Shown: positions 30,279 to 39,966 of the stretch, in pieces | Numbering within the stretch: position 1 is the stretch's first letter | How the letters are laid out: every line of letters starts with the position of its first letter | NCBI GenBank assembly: GCA_014802625.1 | Contig: JAAVBX010000023.1 | Location: forward strand, 62,001-126,000 | Direction: 5' to 3' | Source: a bacterium | GTDB taxonomy: Bacteria > Bacteroidota > Bacteroidia > Bacteroidales > Muribaculaceae | DNA: 64,000 bases | Notes under the pieces: generated by a model | Database searches by the model: none | What the model was told of the DNA's origin: nothing | What the model saw: only the letters and a program-made list of their open reading frames with translations | Made by a program: the position numbers and the translations under genes

Positions 30279-31608
30279 GTTTGGATGAGGGGAAGAATCT
30301 CCTGATTTCCGGAAAGAATGACAGACCTATCAGCATGACCATGAATGCTATGTATAACGCGGTGGTATTGTATAGGAGAGCTTGATCATTCCGACGGTAT
30401 TTCATGGGATCATCCGATGCTCCGGCAGCTTGGAAATCCTCGGTTCCAAGGGCTCTGAGGGTGGTCTTCCACTTGATAATGCCATCCTGCAGATACACGA
30501 CTGCCGGATTGCCTCGGGCTATCATCTTGATTTCCGTATCTTCCGCTGTATAGATAGGATATGACGCCAGGGAGATATCACGCCACTCATCTATTTGTGA
30601 TTGTGTGGCGCTTACCACTCCTATCATAGTTATGTCGTGTGTCTGAGCCCAGGTGTAAAGCGAATTAATTTGCCATGTTGTTGAGACGGAAACATCGGCT
30701 AAATCGGGCATGAGGAGAAGAATCTCTCCACCCTCTCCCGTGAGCGCATCTTCAGTAATATCTTCATCGCCATCTTGGCTCCATATCCGGAATGTAGGCT
30801 CATCATTATCCTTTGAAGATAAAATCTCCACATTTTCGGATTCTTGAGGTATGGTGTCATCAGATGTTCCCTGTCGGACTTCCCTTCTTACGAAAGTCCA
30901 TCCATCATCCTCCGAAGGCAGCTCATCTTCTATGGAGAAGATTCTTTCCCGGCCATCCTTCTCATATACGAGCTGATACTCCTCCTCTTCCTCGCCGGAA
31001 TCATCCTCCGTGGTTATGAGGGATGTCCCGACCGCATATGGGCGGTAGTCGATGAGAGGTTGGTAAATATATCCGCATATGCCTATGGCGGCGACATATG
31101 CTCCGCAGGCCAAAAGTGCTATCCATTGCAGATGAGGCCGGATTATCCATCTGATGCGATGGTTATAAATTATCAGCCAAATGATAGCCCCTGAGATAAC
31201 GATATTCTTCCAGAATGTAGCCCAATTTGATATGATGAAGGCATCTCCGAAACATCCGCAGTCGGCGACCGGATTATAAATCGCTATCCATAACGTCAAC
31301 GGCAGCATCACCGCCATCAGTAATGCTGCGCCGATGGGAGCAGTGCGCCGGAAACAACCAAGCGCGAGGAACACTCCGATTGTAAACTCATATGCGCAGA
31401 GCAGGAAAACAAAGACTATGATGAGATTTCTCAAGACCGGCATATGCAGGGCTGCCATATAGTCTTCCATCTTATAGATTGTTCCCCAGGGATCCACGCT
31501 CTTGACAAAGCCGGAAAATATGAATACTGCGCCTGTCAGCAGACGCAGTATCCATGTTATGAATTGTTTCATGCTATTCATGGCTATTTGACTATTTTTG
31601 CCCGTCAA
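30217..31608 (-). CDS. DoxX/MauE-like membrane protein with periplasmic extension
   Basis: FITWILRLLTGAVFIFSGFVKSVDPWGTIYKMEDYM; CGCFGDAF; acidic loop and thioredoxin-like C-terminal region without a clear CXXC. Confidence 0.8.
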   Translation of the reverse strand: MTGKNSQIAMNSMKQFITWILRLLTGAVFIFSGFVKSVDPWGTIYKMEDYMAALHMPVLRNLIIVFVFLLCAYEFTIGVFLALGCFRRTAPIGAALLMAVMLPLTLWIAIYNPVADCGCFGDAFIISNWATFWKNIVISGAIIWLIIYNHRIRWIIRPHLQWIALLACGAYVAAIGICGYIYQPLIDYRPYAVGTSLITTEDDSGEEEEEYQLVYEKDGRERIFSIEDELPSEDDGWTFVRREVRQGTSDDTIPQESENVEILSSKDNDEPTFRIWSQDGDEDITEDALTGEGGEILLLMPDLADVSVSTTWQINSLYTWAQTHDITMIGVVSATQSQIDEWRDISLASYPIYTAEDTEIKMIARGNPAVVYLQDGIIKWKTTLRALGTEDFQAAGASDDPMKYRRNDQALLYNTTALYIAFMVMLIGLSFFPEIRRFFPSSKLNRGDRGDHEESTHHDKSVR

Positions 31609-32131
31609 GCTTGATCAATGCGAATAGGGCGTAGTTGATCATATCCATATAATTGGCGTCGACACCCTCCGAAACTAAAGTTTCTCCATTATGATCCTCT
31701 ATTTCCTTGGTCCGTAGCAGTTTTTGAAGTATGATATCGGTGAAACTGCTTACACGCATCGATCTCCATGCTTCGTCATAATCGTGATTCTTGTCGAGCA
31801 TCAGTTGTGTTGATTCTCTGATGGTTTCATCGTAGGCTTGCAAAGCATCCTCGGCGGGGATCGGATCTCCGGATCCGAGCTTCAATTGGATAAGCGCCAT
31901 TGCGCAATAATTCACAATCCCAATAAACTCCGGCACTACACCTTCATTAATATGGCCACGTCCATTTTTTTCCTCAAGTGAGCGTATACGGCGAGCCTTT
32001 ATGTAGATTTGATCGGTAAGGGATGTCGGACGCATAATACGCCATGACGTGCCGTAGTCCCGCATTTTTTTCTCGAACACCTCACGGCATTTTGAGATTT
32101 CCTTCGCGAATTCCTCGGATGTTTTTGACAT
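31592..32131 (-). CDS. DUF1599 domain-containing protein
   Basis: Two repeat units (FEKKMRDYGTSWRIMRPTSLTDQIYIKARRIRSLEE / LDKNHDYDEAWRSMRVSSFTDIILQKLLRTKEIE); likely start MSKTSEEF at 32131. Confidence 0.82.
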   Translation of the reverse strand: MSKTSEEFAKEISKCREVFEKKMRDYGTSWRIMRPTSLTDQIYIKARRIRSLEEKNGRGHINEGVVPEFIGIVNYCAMALIQLKLGSGDPIPAEDALQAYDETIRESTQLMLDKNHDYDEAWRSMRVSSFTDIILQKLLRTKEIEDHNGETLVSEGVDANYMDMINYALFALIKLDGQK

Positions 32132-32310
32132 TTTTGTTATCCTGTATTGCTTTATCGCCCTTGTCGTATATGCGACGGGCAACGGGTTAATTTTAGTAAG
32201 ATAGTGCAAATTTAGCGAAAAAATTTTTAAGAATGAGTGAATTTTTGTATTTTTGAAGGATTATACTTATTGCATTATCCGCAGATAACCGGATTGCAGT
32301 ATATAAGTTA

Positions 32311-33384
32311 TTGAATATTAATACAATGGATATAAAAAGAAAGAGATTTGTCGCTGAGTGGGAACCGGTTGACGGGGTCATGTTGGCTCTCCCCCACGAG
32401 GACACTGATTGGGCCTATATGCTCGATGACGCGCTCGACTGTTATCGGCGTCTTATCAATGCCTTTAATGTGGCGGGAGTAAAAGTTGTGCTTCTAACCA
32501 AGGACCGTCAGAAAGCTGATGAGATTCTGAGCGCTCTCCCCTATCCTGAATCTGTCGTTTGCGTCGAAGTGGATTATAACGATACATGGGTCCGCGACTA
32601 TGGCCCCTTGGCTGTTGAGCGTCCGGGAGGAAAGCGAGCCCTTGACTTTGGCTTTAATGGTTGGGGACTCAAATTCGCGGCAGATAAAGATAATCTTGTC
32701 AATCTGCATCTCAGAGAGAAGTTTGTTTTCCTGCCGGAGCAATACCGTAACCAGCGTGATTTCATACTCGAAGGAGGTTCTGTGGAAAGTGACGGAGATG
32801 GAACCCTTTTGACCACCACGCGCTGTTTGACATCTCCTAATCGCAATGGTGGAAAGACCAAAAAGGAACTTACTTCCGTCCTCGAAGATAGACTCGGCGC
32901 CGAGCATGTGCTTTGGCTTGATTATGGGGCTTTGGCCGGAGATGATACGGATTCACATATCGATACATTGGCGCGTCTTGCGCCTCAGAACATCATAGTT
33001 TATACGGGATGCCGCAATATGGACGATGAGCACTTCGAGGAATTGCTGAAAATGCGTGCCCAGCTGACTCTCTTCAGAAATAAGGATGGTGAGCCGTATA
33101 ATCTTGTGGAATTGCCTCTGCCCTCGCCCATCTACGATGAGGATGGCAACCGTATTCCCGCCACTTATGCCAATTATCTCGTCACGACGCGCCATATCTT
33201 TATGCCGATATATGGCAATCAGGAGGAGGATACGCTTGCTTGCCAGACCATACGCATAGCCTATCCGGAGCATGAGGTGGTCGGTGTCGATTGTAGGGCT
33301 CTGCTGCATCAGCACGGTTCTCTTCATTGTGCCACTATGCAACTGCATCCCGGTTTCTACAATGATGCTATCTGGAAATGCTGA
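32311..33384 (+). CDS. Agmatine deiminase / peptidyl-arginine deiminase family protein
   Basis: AEWEPVDGVMLALPHEDTDWAYM; NDTWVRDYGPL; ILEGGSVESDGDGTLLTT; GSLHCATMQL. Confidence 0.9.
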   Translation: MNINTMDIKRKRFVAEWEPVDGVMLALPHEDTDWAYMLDDALDCYRRLINAFNVAGVKVVLLTKDRQKADEILSALPYPESVVCVEVDYNDTWVRDYGPLAVERPGGKRALDFGFNGWGLKFAADKDNLVNLHLREKFVFLPEQYRNQRDFILEGGSVESDGDGTLLTTTRCLTSPNRNGGKTKKELTSVLEDRLGAEHVLWLDYGALAGDDTDSHIDTLARLAPQNIIVYTGCRNMDDEHFEELLKMRAQLTLFRNKDGEPYNLVELPLPSPIYDEDGNRIPATYANYLVTTRHIFMPIYGNQEEDTLACQTIRIAYPEHEVVGVDCRALLHQHGSLHCATMQLHPGFYNDAIWKC

Positions 33385-33420
33385 TGGGGGCTATTGTAAA
33401 CTATTTAATTCATAACTTCT

Positions 33421-34320
33421 ATGATTACGGATAAGAAAGACTCAATCAAGGTCGGTATCGTGCAGCATTTTTTCTCTGACGATATCGATTCCAACCGAAG
33501 CCGCAATCTCGCGGCCATACAGAATCTGGCGGATGAGGGTGCTGACCTCATAGTCCTTTCAGAGCTTCATGATTCGCTCTACTTTTGCCAGACTGAGAAT
33601 GTCGACAATTTTGATCTGGCTATAGAGATTCCCGGGGAGTTTACCGACTTCTATGCTGAGGCGGCAAAGCAGAATGGAGTGGTTCTGGTCACGAGTGCTT
33701 TTGAACGTCGTGCCCCGGGACTCTACCACAACACTGCTATCGTATTTGAGAAAGACGGCTCGATTGCCGGTCATTATCGTAAAATGCACATTCCCGACGA
33801 TCCCGGATTTTATGAAAAATTCTATTTCACTCCCGGTGATATAGGTTTCGAACCTATCGATACCTCAGTCGGCCGTCTCGGAGTGCTTGTTTGCTGGGAT
33901 CAATGGTATCCTGAGGCTGCACGCCTTATGGCTCTCCGTGGTGCGGAGGTGCTTATTTATCCCACAGCCATCGGCTGGAATCCCGATGATGATGATGCCG
34001 AAAAGCAGCGCCAGCGTGAGGCTTGGATCACAGTCCAGCGCGGCCATGCGGTTGCCAACGGTATCCCTGTCGTGAGTGTGAATCGTGTCGGTTATGAGGA
34101 GGATCCCTCGGAGGCATCTTCAGGTATTGATTTCTGGGGTTCGAGCTTCGTAGCCGGCCCTCAGGGTGAATTCCTTGCGCTTTGTCCTGAAAATGCCGCG
34201 CAGGATGTCGTTGTCGAAATTGATATGAAGCGTTCGGAGAATGTGCGTCGATGGTGGCCTTTCCTCCGCGACCGGCGTATAGAGAATTATGGCGGACTGA
34301 CCAAGCGCTTCCTTGATTGA
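33421..34320 (+). CDS. Carbon-nitrogen hydrolase, N-carbamoylputrescine amidase-like
   Basis: LIVLSELHDSLYFCQ; GHYRKMHIPDDPGFYEKFYFTPGD; LVCWDQWYPEAARLMALRGAEVLIYPTAIGW. Confidence 0.93.
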   Translation: MITDKKDSIKVGIVQHFFSDDIDSNRSRNLAAIQNLADEGADLIVLSELHDSLYFCQTENVDNFDLAIEIPGEFTDFYAEAAKQNGVVLVTSAFERRAPGLYHNTAIVFEKDGSIAGHYRKMHIPDDPGFYEKFYFTPGDIGFEPIDTSVGRLGVLVCWDQWYPEAARLMALRGAEVLIYPTAIGWNPDDDDAEKQRQREAWITVQRGHAVANGIPVVSVNRVGYEEDPSEASSGIDFWGSSFVAGPQGEFLALCPENAAQDVVVEIDMKRSENVRRWWPFLRDRRIENYGGLTKRFLD

Positions 34321-34356
34321 TTTTTATATATCCATCTAATATTATTTATTTCGAAC

Positions 34357-35292
34357 ATGGATGAATTAAATAATCATGAATTCGAATATAAGGGCCTATG
34401 TATTAACGGATTTCTGATGATTTTCTGGACGTTTATCGTCATCCCGGCTCTTATCCTTGCGTGCCTCCTTATCGGTGGGGAGCAAAACTTATGGCTCTCG
34501 ATCGGTGGGACTGCAGTGCTTTTCGTGCTTTTTATCATGGGTTGTGCCGGCTACTTTATTCAGGAACCCAATGAGGCTCGTGTGATGATTTTCTTCGGAA
34601 AATATCGCGGCACATGTCATAAGGTAGGTTACTACTGGGTAAATCCCTTTATGTCACGTAAGAAAATTTCCCTGCGTATCCGTAATATGGATATCGATCC
34701 CATTAAGGTCAACGACAAGGTCGGCAATCCTGTAATGATCGGTATGGTGCTCGTATGGAAGGTGCGTGACACTTATAAAGTTGTATTCGACCTTGACGCT
34801 GCTTCCCTTTCCGCTGCCCAGGGTGGCGCGCTTAGCAATACTGCCCTAAATAACTTCGTGCGTATTCAGAGTGATGCCGCGCTTCGTGAAGTGACGAGTC
34901 ATTTCGCGTATGATCCCCAGCCCGAACATCCTGACGAGCTGACCCTGCGGGATGGTGGCGAAGCTATAAACGACCTCCTCGAGAAGAAGATCAATGAGCG
35001 TCTCGCTATGGCCGGCATTGAAGTTGTGGAAGCCCGGCTTAACTATCTTGCATATGCTCCGGAAATCGCCGCCGTCATGTTGCGTCGTCAGCAGGCATCG
35101 GCTATTATCACGGCGCGTGAGAAAATAGTGGAAGGAGCCGTGTCAATGGTTGAGATGGCACTTCGTCGCCTTGAGGATGGAAACGTGGTTGAGCTTGATC
35201 CCCGCTCCAAGGCAACTATGGTCAGCAATCTGCTCGTTGTGCTTTGTGGCGACGAGCCCGTCACTCCTATGGTCAACACCGGTTCCAATTAA
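34357..35292 (+). CDS. SPFH domain-containing protein
   Basis: N-terminal TM segments; EARVMIFFGKYRGTCHKVGYYWVNPFM; EARLNYLAYAPEIAAVMLRRQQASAIITAREKIVEGAV. Confidence 0.9.
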   Translation: MDELNNHEFEYKGLCINGFLMIFWTFIVIPALILACLLIGGEQNLWLSIGGTAVLFVLFIMGCAGYFIQEPNEARVMIFFGKYRGTCHKVGYYWVNPFMSRKKISLRIRNMDIDPIKVNDKVGNPVMIGMVLVWKVRDTYKVVFDLDAASLSAAQGGALSNTALNNFVRIQSDAALREVTSHFAYDPQPEHPDELTLRDGGEAINDLLEKKINERLAMAGIEVVEARLNYLAYAPEIAAVMLRRQQASAIITAREKIVEGAVSMVEMALRRLEDGNVVELDPRSKATMVSNLLVVLCGDEPVTPMVNTGSN

Positions 35293-35299
35293 ATAAGTT

Positions 35300-36079
35300 G
35301 TGGAAAAAAGAATTGAAATTGATGGCGTAAGCCTGAACTATTCCGACACCGGCAAATCCGATGGTCTGCCGGTGATTCTTATGCACGGCTGGGGGTGTAA
35401 TCTCACGACGGTAAAATCGATCGCTTCCATCCTCGAACCCGGCATGAGGGTCTTGAGTATCGATCTCCCGGGACATGGCAAGAGTCAGGAGCCTCCGGAA
35501 ATATGGGGCGTAGAGCAGTATACATCTCTTATCGAGAAATTTATCAGTCTTCTCGGATTGAAAGATGTCACTTTAATAGGACATAGTTTCGGTGGCAGAA
35601 TAGGTATACTCCTCTCTTCGCGGAATGATTACGTGAGGAAACTTGTGTTGGTTGACGCTGCCGGAGTCAAGCCTCGACGAAGTCTGGGATATTATCTGAA
35701 GATCTATACATTCAAGACTTTGAAACATACATTGCCATTAATCTTCGGGCGTGAACGTGGAGGAAAGATGCTTGATGCCTACAGGGGTAAGTCCGGTTCG
35801 GCAGATTATCGCAACGCCTCCCCCGTGATGCGGGGCATTCTCAGTCGATGTGTCAATGAAGATCTGAAGCATGTCATGCCCTCTGTCAAGGCTCCGACTC
35901 TCCTTATATGGGGTGCCGATGACACCGCCACTCCTATTTCAGATGCCAAGGTCATGGAGCGTCTCATTCCGGATGCCGGCCTGGTCAGCTTCGAGGGTTG
36001 CGGCCACTATAGTTTTCTTGACAATCCCGGTGGCTTCAAAGCTGTAATGCGTGAGTTCTTCAAAAATGAATTGAATTGA
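35300..36079 (+). CDS. Alpha/beta hydrolase (GTG start)
   Basis: LPVILMHGWGCNLTTV; LIGHSFGGRIGILLSS; GCGHYSFLDNPGGF. Confidence 0.9.
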   Translation: MEKRIEIDGVSLNYSDTGKSDGLPVILMHGWGCNLTTVKSIASILEPGMRVLSIDLPGHGKSQEPPEIWGVEQYTSLIEKFISLLGLKDVTLIGHSFGGRIGILLSSRNDYVRKLVLVDAAGVKPRRSLGYYLKIYTFKTLKHTLPLIFGRERGGKMLDAYRGKSGSADYRNASPVMRGILSRCVNEDLKHVMPSVKAPTLLIWGADDTATPISDAKVMERLIPDAGLVSFEGCGHYSFLDNPGGFKAVMREFFKNELN

Positions 36080-36091
36080 TACTAAAGTAAA

Positions 36092-37693
36092 ATGAGCATA
36101 TTTCTTATTTCAATCTATCTGGTCTGCGGGATATTCCTTATCCTTAACTTCAAGCCCGATATACATATGCTTCAGCAAAACAGCTATCGAATCAGCCGTT
36201 ATTGGCGATGGCTTGAACATGGCAATTTTCTGCCAATGCGCAAAGTAGCCGTCATTGCGCTGATTTTCCTCGCTCTGTCGACTCTGCTCAATCCTCCTCT
36301 TAGAGCACTCTTGATAGCATTGATTTGTGTGATTGAATGCTGGACTATCCTTAAGGAGAAACATAAGAAGCCTCTTGTATTCACTCCTCGCGTGAAGCGT
36401 ATATATTCCGTCACAAGCCTGCTTGCGCTGATTCCATACATTCTTCTCATTATCTTCGTGGGGAAATCAAATGATATGGTAGGCTTTTATCCCGGACCGA
36501 CCTTCGTGCTGTCGGTAATGTTGTTGATTACGGTGGTATCGTATCTTTTTGTCATAGCCGCTGTCTGGTTATTGCGTCCCGTGGAGAAGCATATCAATAA
36601 CGGTTATATTAATGATGCCAAGAGAATTCTGAAATCTATGCCGGACCTAAAGGTTATAGGTATCACAGGCTCCTACGGAAAGACGAGTACAAAACATTAC
36701 CTGCAATCAATTCTTTCCGAACATTTCGAGACATTAATGACTCCGGGTAGCTACAATACACCGATGGGAGTCGTGAGAACTGTCCGGGAGATGATGAAAC
36801 CCTATACGGAGGTCTTTATCTGTGAGATGGGGGCAAAACAAAAAGGTGACATCAAGGAAATCTGCGATATTGTTGATCCGCAATGCGGTATTATTACGGC
36901 AGTCGGCCCGATGCATCTTGAGACATTTGGCAATCTCGAGACCGTGCGTGATACAAAATTCGAGCTTGCGGATGCTATTCCTGCCGATGGTTTTATAGTG
37001 GTCAACGATGATTTCCCCCCTGTCGCTTCTCGTAGCGTAGATAATACGGAGTGTATCCGCTATGCAGTGTCAGCAAAGGCATCCGCGGATTATACAGCCG
37101 AGGATATTGAGTATTCTCCGGATGGAACGCGTTTCACGGTTGTTTCCCCCACCGGGGAGAGACTGTCATTCACGACTCGTCTTGTCGGCGACTGTAACAT
37201 TTCCAATCTTCTTGCCGCTATTATCGTAGCTCTGAAACTTGGGGTGCCCCATGACAAAATCCGCACAGGTGTCAGTCGAATCGAGCAGGTTGAGCACCGA
37301 CTGAATGTAAAACGCACTCCCGGCGGAGTAACTATAATAGATGATGCCTTCAACAGTAATCCTGTAGGATCAAGGATGGCTCTTGAGGTGTTGGGCAGAT
37401 TCCGTAATGGGCGCCGTATTTGTGTCACTCCCGGTATGATAGAACTCGCTGACAAAGCAGAGGAACTCAATGAACAGCTTGGAAGACATATTGCCGGGAA
37501 TGCTGATATCGCCATTATCGTCAATGAGGTGAATAGAGCCGCTTTGGTCAAGGGAATACTTGATGAGGGATTCGATAAGGCTAATCTTCATACTGTGGCT
37601 GATTTCGCTGAGGCCCAAAGATTGTTGTCAGGACTCCTACGAAATGGTGATACCGTTTTATATGAAAATGATCTCCCTGACAGTATCAAATAA
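36092..37693 (+). CDS. Membrane-anchored Mur ligase (MurF-like)
   Basis: N-terminal ~170 aa with several TM segments, then VIGITGSYGKTSTKHYLQSIL, MTPGSYNTPMGVVRTVRE, DDAFNSNPVGSRMALEVL. Confidence 0.88.
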   Translation: MSIFLISIYLVCGIFLILNFKPDIHMLQQNSYRISRYWRWLEHGNFLPMRKVAVIALIFLALSTLLNPPLRALLIALICVIECWTILKEKHKKPLVFTPRVKRIYSVTSLLALIPYILLIIFVGKSNDMVGFYPGPTFVLSVMLLITVVSYLFVIAAVWLLRPVEKHINNGYINDAKRILKSMPDLKVIGITGSYGKTSTKHYLQSILSEHFETLMTPGSYNTPMGVVRTVREMMKPYTEVFICEMGAKQKGDIKEICDIVDPQCGIITAVGPMHLETFGNLETVRDTKFELADAIPADGFIVVNDDFPPVASRSVDNTECIRYAVSAKASADYTAEDIEYSPDGTRFTVVSPTGERLSFTTRLVGDCNISNLLAAIIVALKLGVPHDKIRTGVSRIEQVEHRLNVKRTPGGVTIIDDAFNSNPVGSRMALEVLGRFRNGRRICVTPGMIELADKAEELNEQLGRHIAGNADIAIIVNEVNRAALVKGILDEGFDKANLHTVADFAEAQRLLSGLLRNGDTVLYENDLPDSIK

Positions 37694-37715
37694 CGCCGAA
37701 ATTGCCAACTATAAA

Positions 37716-37747
37716 GAGGGAGGTACGATTCACATCGTGCCTCCCTC
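37716..37747. terminator. Intergenic hairpin, probable terminator between convergent genes
   Basis: GAGGGAGGTACGA-TTCACA-TCGTGCCTCCCTC (one wobble). Confidence 0.6.
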
Positions 37748-37817
37748 GCTTTCGTAAAGTTGCTAACACTCTTGATAAAGTACTTATTTAAACAAGCACT
37801 CTTATCTACTCAAGCTC

Positions 37818-39929
37818 TTAGGGATTTGAAGTGGAGTCAGGTTCTTTTATTAGAAATAAGGGTAGTTTATCTGTCCAAATATAGGTAGTTTCAAATTTGA
37901 TATTAAATGCACCAAAACTTGGTCTTAGTAAACTACTCCCACTTTGAATATAGCTTGAAGAAAGGAAATAGCCGTATCCTTCGTTAGTATAGATCCGAGC
38001 GTAACTATTATCTGACTGTCTTCTTACAATACCAAGTGAAGGTATTTTGTATTCTATATATCCATCTTGCCAATAAGTATCATTATTAACAATATCAAAT
38101 ACCGATACATTAAGATTCTCAGGCAGTGCTTTTATTTTAATGGAATAGTAAGGTCTTTTGTAATCATTTTCTTCCAACATAAATTCCCATTTATATGCAG
38201 CATATTCCGATGTCCCCTTAAATCGTATAGCATATAGTGGTCTATAGGCAAAAGGAGTTGCAGCCTCATCATTTGTTAAATCTCTATAATTACGATAGAT
38301 TATCTTATTAGTTACTCCCACCGCACCTACAAATGTACTTTTCAATGCCTCAGGATCCTTGGACGCCGGTAGCATAGTAATCGCCCCCTTCTCATTGATA
38401 TAATTTTTAAAGGAAATTTCCTCCGGATATGAAATATGATCATTCTTCCATAAAGTGTTGTCATCATTCTTCTCCGCAGCGAAGTTAATAAATACTTCTC
38501 TTACTGCATCCACTCCGTTACCATTTATATAATGCTCTAATTCCCTATCTTCAAGCATATAAACTGGTTGAGAAGGAATCAATAAACTCCATTCACCGGC
38601 ATTCGGAATTTTATACTTGTCCCCTGTTACACTCTCTTTGAGCAGTACTTCATTGGTATTTGTACCATCATCTAATAATTTTGCATTTTTTAGCTCTTCA
38701 ATTTTGATATATGGTCCGTCATCCCCGGTAGAGTAATCGTTTACATCAGCAGAGAAAGAATCGTAGAAAGTGAACTCTTTCGAGTTGATATTTAGATTCT
38801 TCACCATGTAGGGAGCGAATCGGTTGACGCTCAGACGCTCGTTGAGCTGACGCTGTTCCTCGGCCGAGATATTGAGGAGGTTGACGGTCAGGTGATCCTC
38901 CACCATCTCGTCGGTATCCTCCCAGTCGGCCACCATGACGTTGAAGTTAATCTCCTCACCCTTGTCGACCACGATAGTATAGAGTGTATTGTACTTGATT
39001 GCTAGCGGGGTTCTATTCTCCTTCACAGGGTCTATGAACTCAACCTCGTGTGTACGCGTAACGCTCTCACCGTTCTCCACCTGCGTGTATTCGATTGTCA
39101 GCGAGGGTAGTTTGCCGGCTTCAGCCGTGGCGTAGTTGGGATAGGAGTAGATGGTATGTCGGAGACTTTTCTCATCCTCTCGGCTGCCCTCAAGCGGGAG
39201 CTTATTGTCAGTGTTGGTGCTATCGTAGACTTTCTTTTGCTCAAACCAGCTGTCATCCACCTTTTCGAGCCACGATTCCGAATTCGAATAGATGCCGGTA
39301 CGTATGGCGCGGTTATTGTATGTGACGCTGTTGATCGTCACTCCATCAGCTTTGTTTACGATGTCGAAACGTGCCGGCAGACGATTCATCGTGATGGTTC
39401 CTATGTCGAGCGTTCCGGCCGTGATGCTCGTTGCCACCCCTTTCTCCTCGGAGGATACCATCAGGAAGTTCTCTCCGTCGGGCGCCTGCGAGGTGAGTAT
39501 TCTTGTCAGAAGCCCGTAAATCGAGAGATTGCCTGAATTTGATTGGAATCCGGGTGTCCCCTTGAATTTTTTCAGTTCCTCGACGGTGTCGTCGTCCGGG
39601 TTCGCGATGAAACGCATTCGGTATCGCGCATCCTTCTCCACGTTGAGTGCCCATTCATCGGGCTGTCCGGTGCGGTAGGCCTGTAGCAGCGTGCAGTCGG
39701 AGTTATCCTCCTGGTCCCATGCCAGCACATATAGTGTCTCGACCCTTTTCTCGTTGTCCTCGGCCGGGGTGCGTGTGCCCTCGTGTCCGGCCGCTCCGCT
39801 GAGGCGGAACCGGATACTACCCTGCCCCTCGGTCGTGAGGGAGGTTTCCATTAGATCCTGTGCCGAGCATCCGCCCGCCAGCAGGGCCACACCCGTCAGC
39901 AGGGTGCAGATAAGTTTATTCGTATTCAT
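37818..39929 (-). CDS. Fimbrillin/tip-fimbrillin-like lipoprotein, mosaic composition
   Basis: MNTNKLICTLLTGVALLAGGCSAQD lipobox; fimbrial-type N-terminal half; follows another fimbrillin-like gene. Confidence 0.72.
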   Translation of the reverse strand: MNTNKLICTLLTGVALLAGGCSAQDLMETSLTTEGQGSIRFRLSGAAGHEGTRTPAEDNEKRVETLYVLAWDQEDNSDCTLLQAYRTGQPDEWALNVEKDARYRMRFIANPDDDTVEELKKFKGTPGFQSNSGNLSIYGLLTRILTSQAPDGENFLMVSSEEKGVATSITAGTLDIGTITMNRLPARFDIVNKADGVTINSVTYNNRAIRTGIYSNSESWLEKVDDSWFEQKKVYDSTNTDNKLPLEGSREDEKSLRHTIYSYPNYATAEAGKLPSLTIEYTQVENGESVTRTHEVEFIDPVKENRTPLAIKYNTLYTIVVDKGEEINFNVMVADWEDTDEMVEDHLTVNLLNISAEEQRQLNERLSVNRFAPYMVKNLNINSKEFTFYDSFSADVNDYSTGDDGPYIKIEELKNAKLLDDGTNTNEVLLKESVTGDKYKIPNAGEWSLLIPSQPVYMLEDRELEHYINGNGVDAVREVFINFAAEKNDDNTLWKNDHISYPEEISFKNYINEKGAITMLPASKDPEALKSTFVGAVGVTNKIIYRNYRDLTNDEAATPFAYRPLYAIRFKGTSEYAAYKWEFMLEENDYKRPYYSIKIKALPENLNVSVFDIVNNDTYWQDGYIEYKIPSLGIVRRQSDNSYARIYTNEGYGYFLSSSYIQSGSSLLRPSFGAFNIKFETTYIWTDKLPLFLIKEPDSTSNP

Positions 39930-39966
39930 TCTGTGTGATTCGGTTATTTATATATTATTTTCAGTT

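Noticed and set aside
32311-34320. Agmatine deiminase plus N-carbamoylputrescine amidase as a novel module
   Set aside because: Known two-step agmatine-to-putrescine route, commonly adjacent in bacteria; ordinary.
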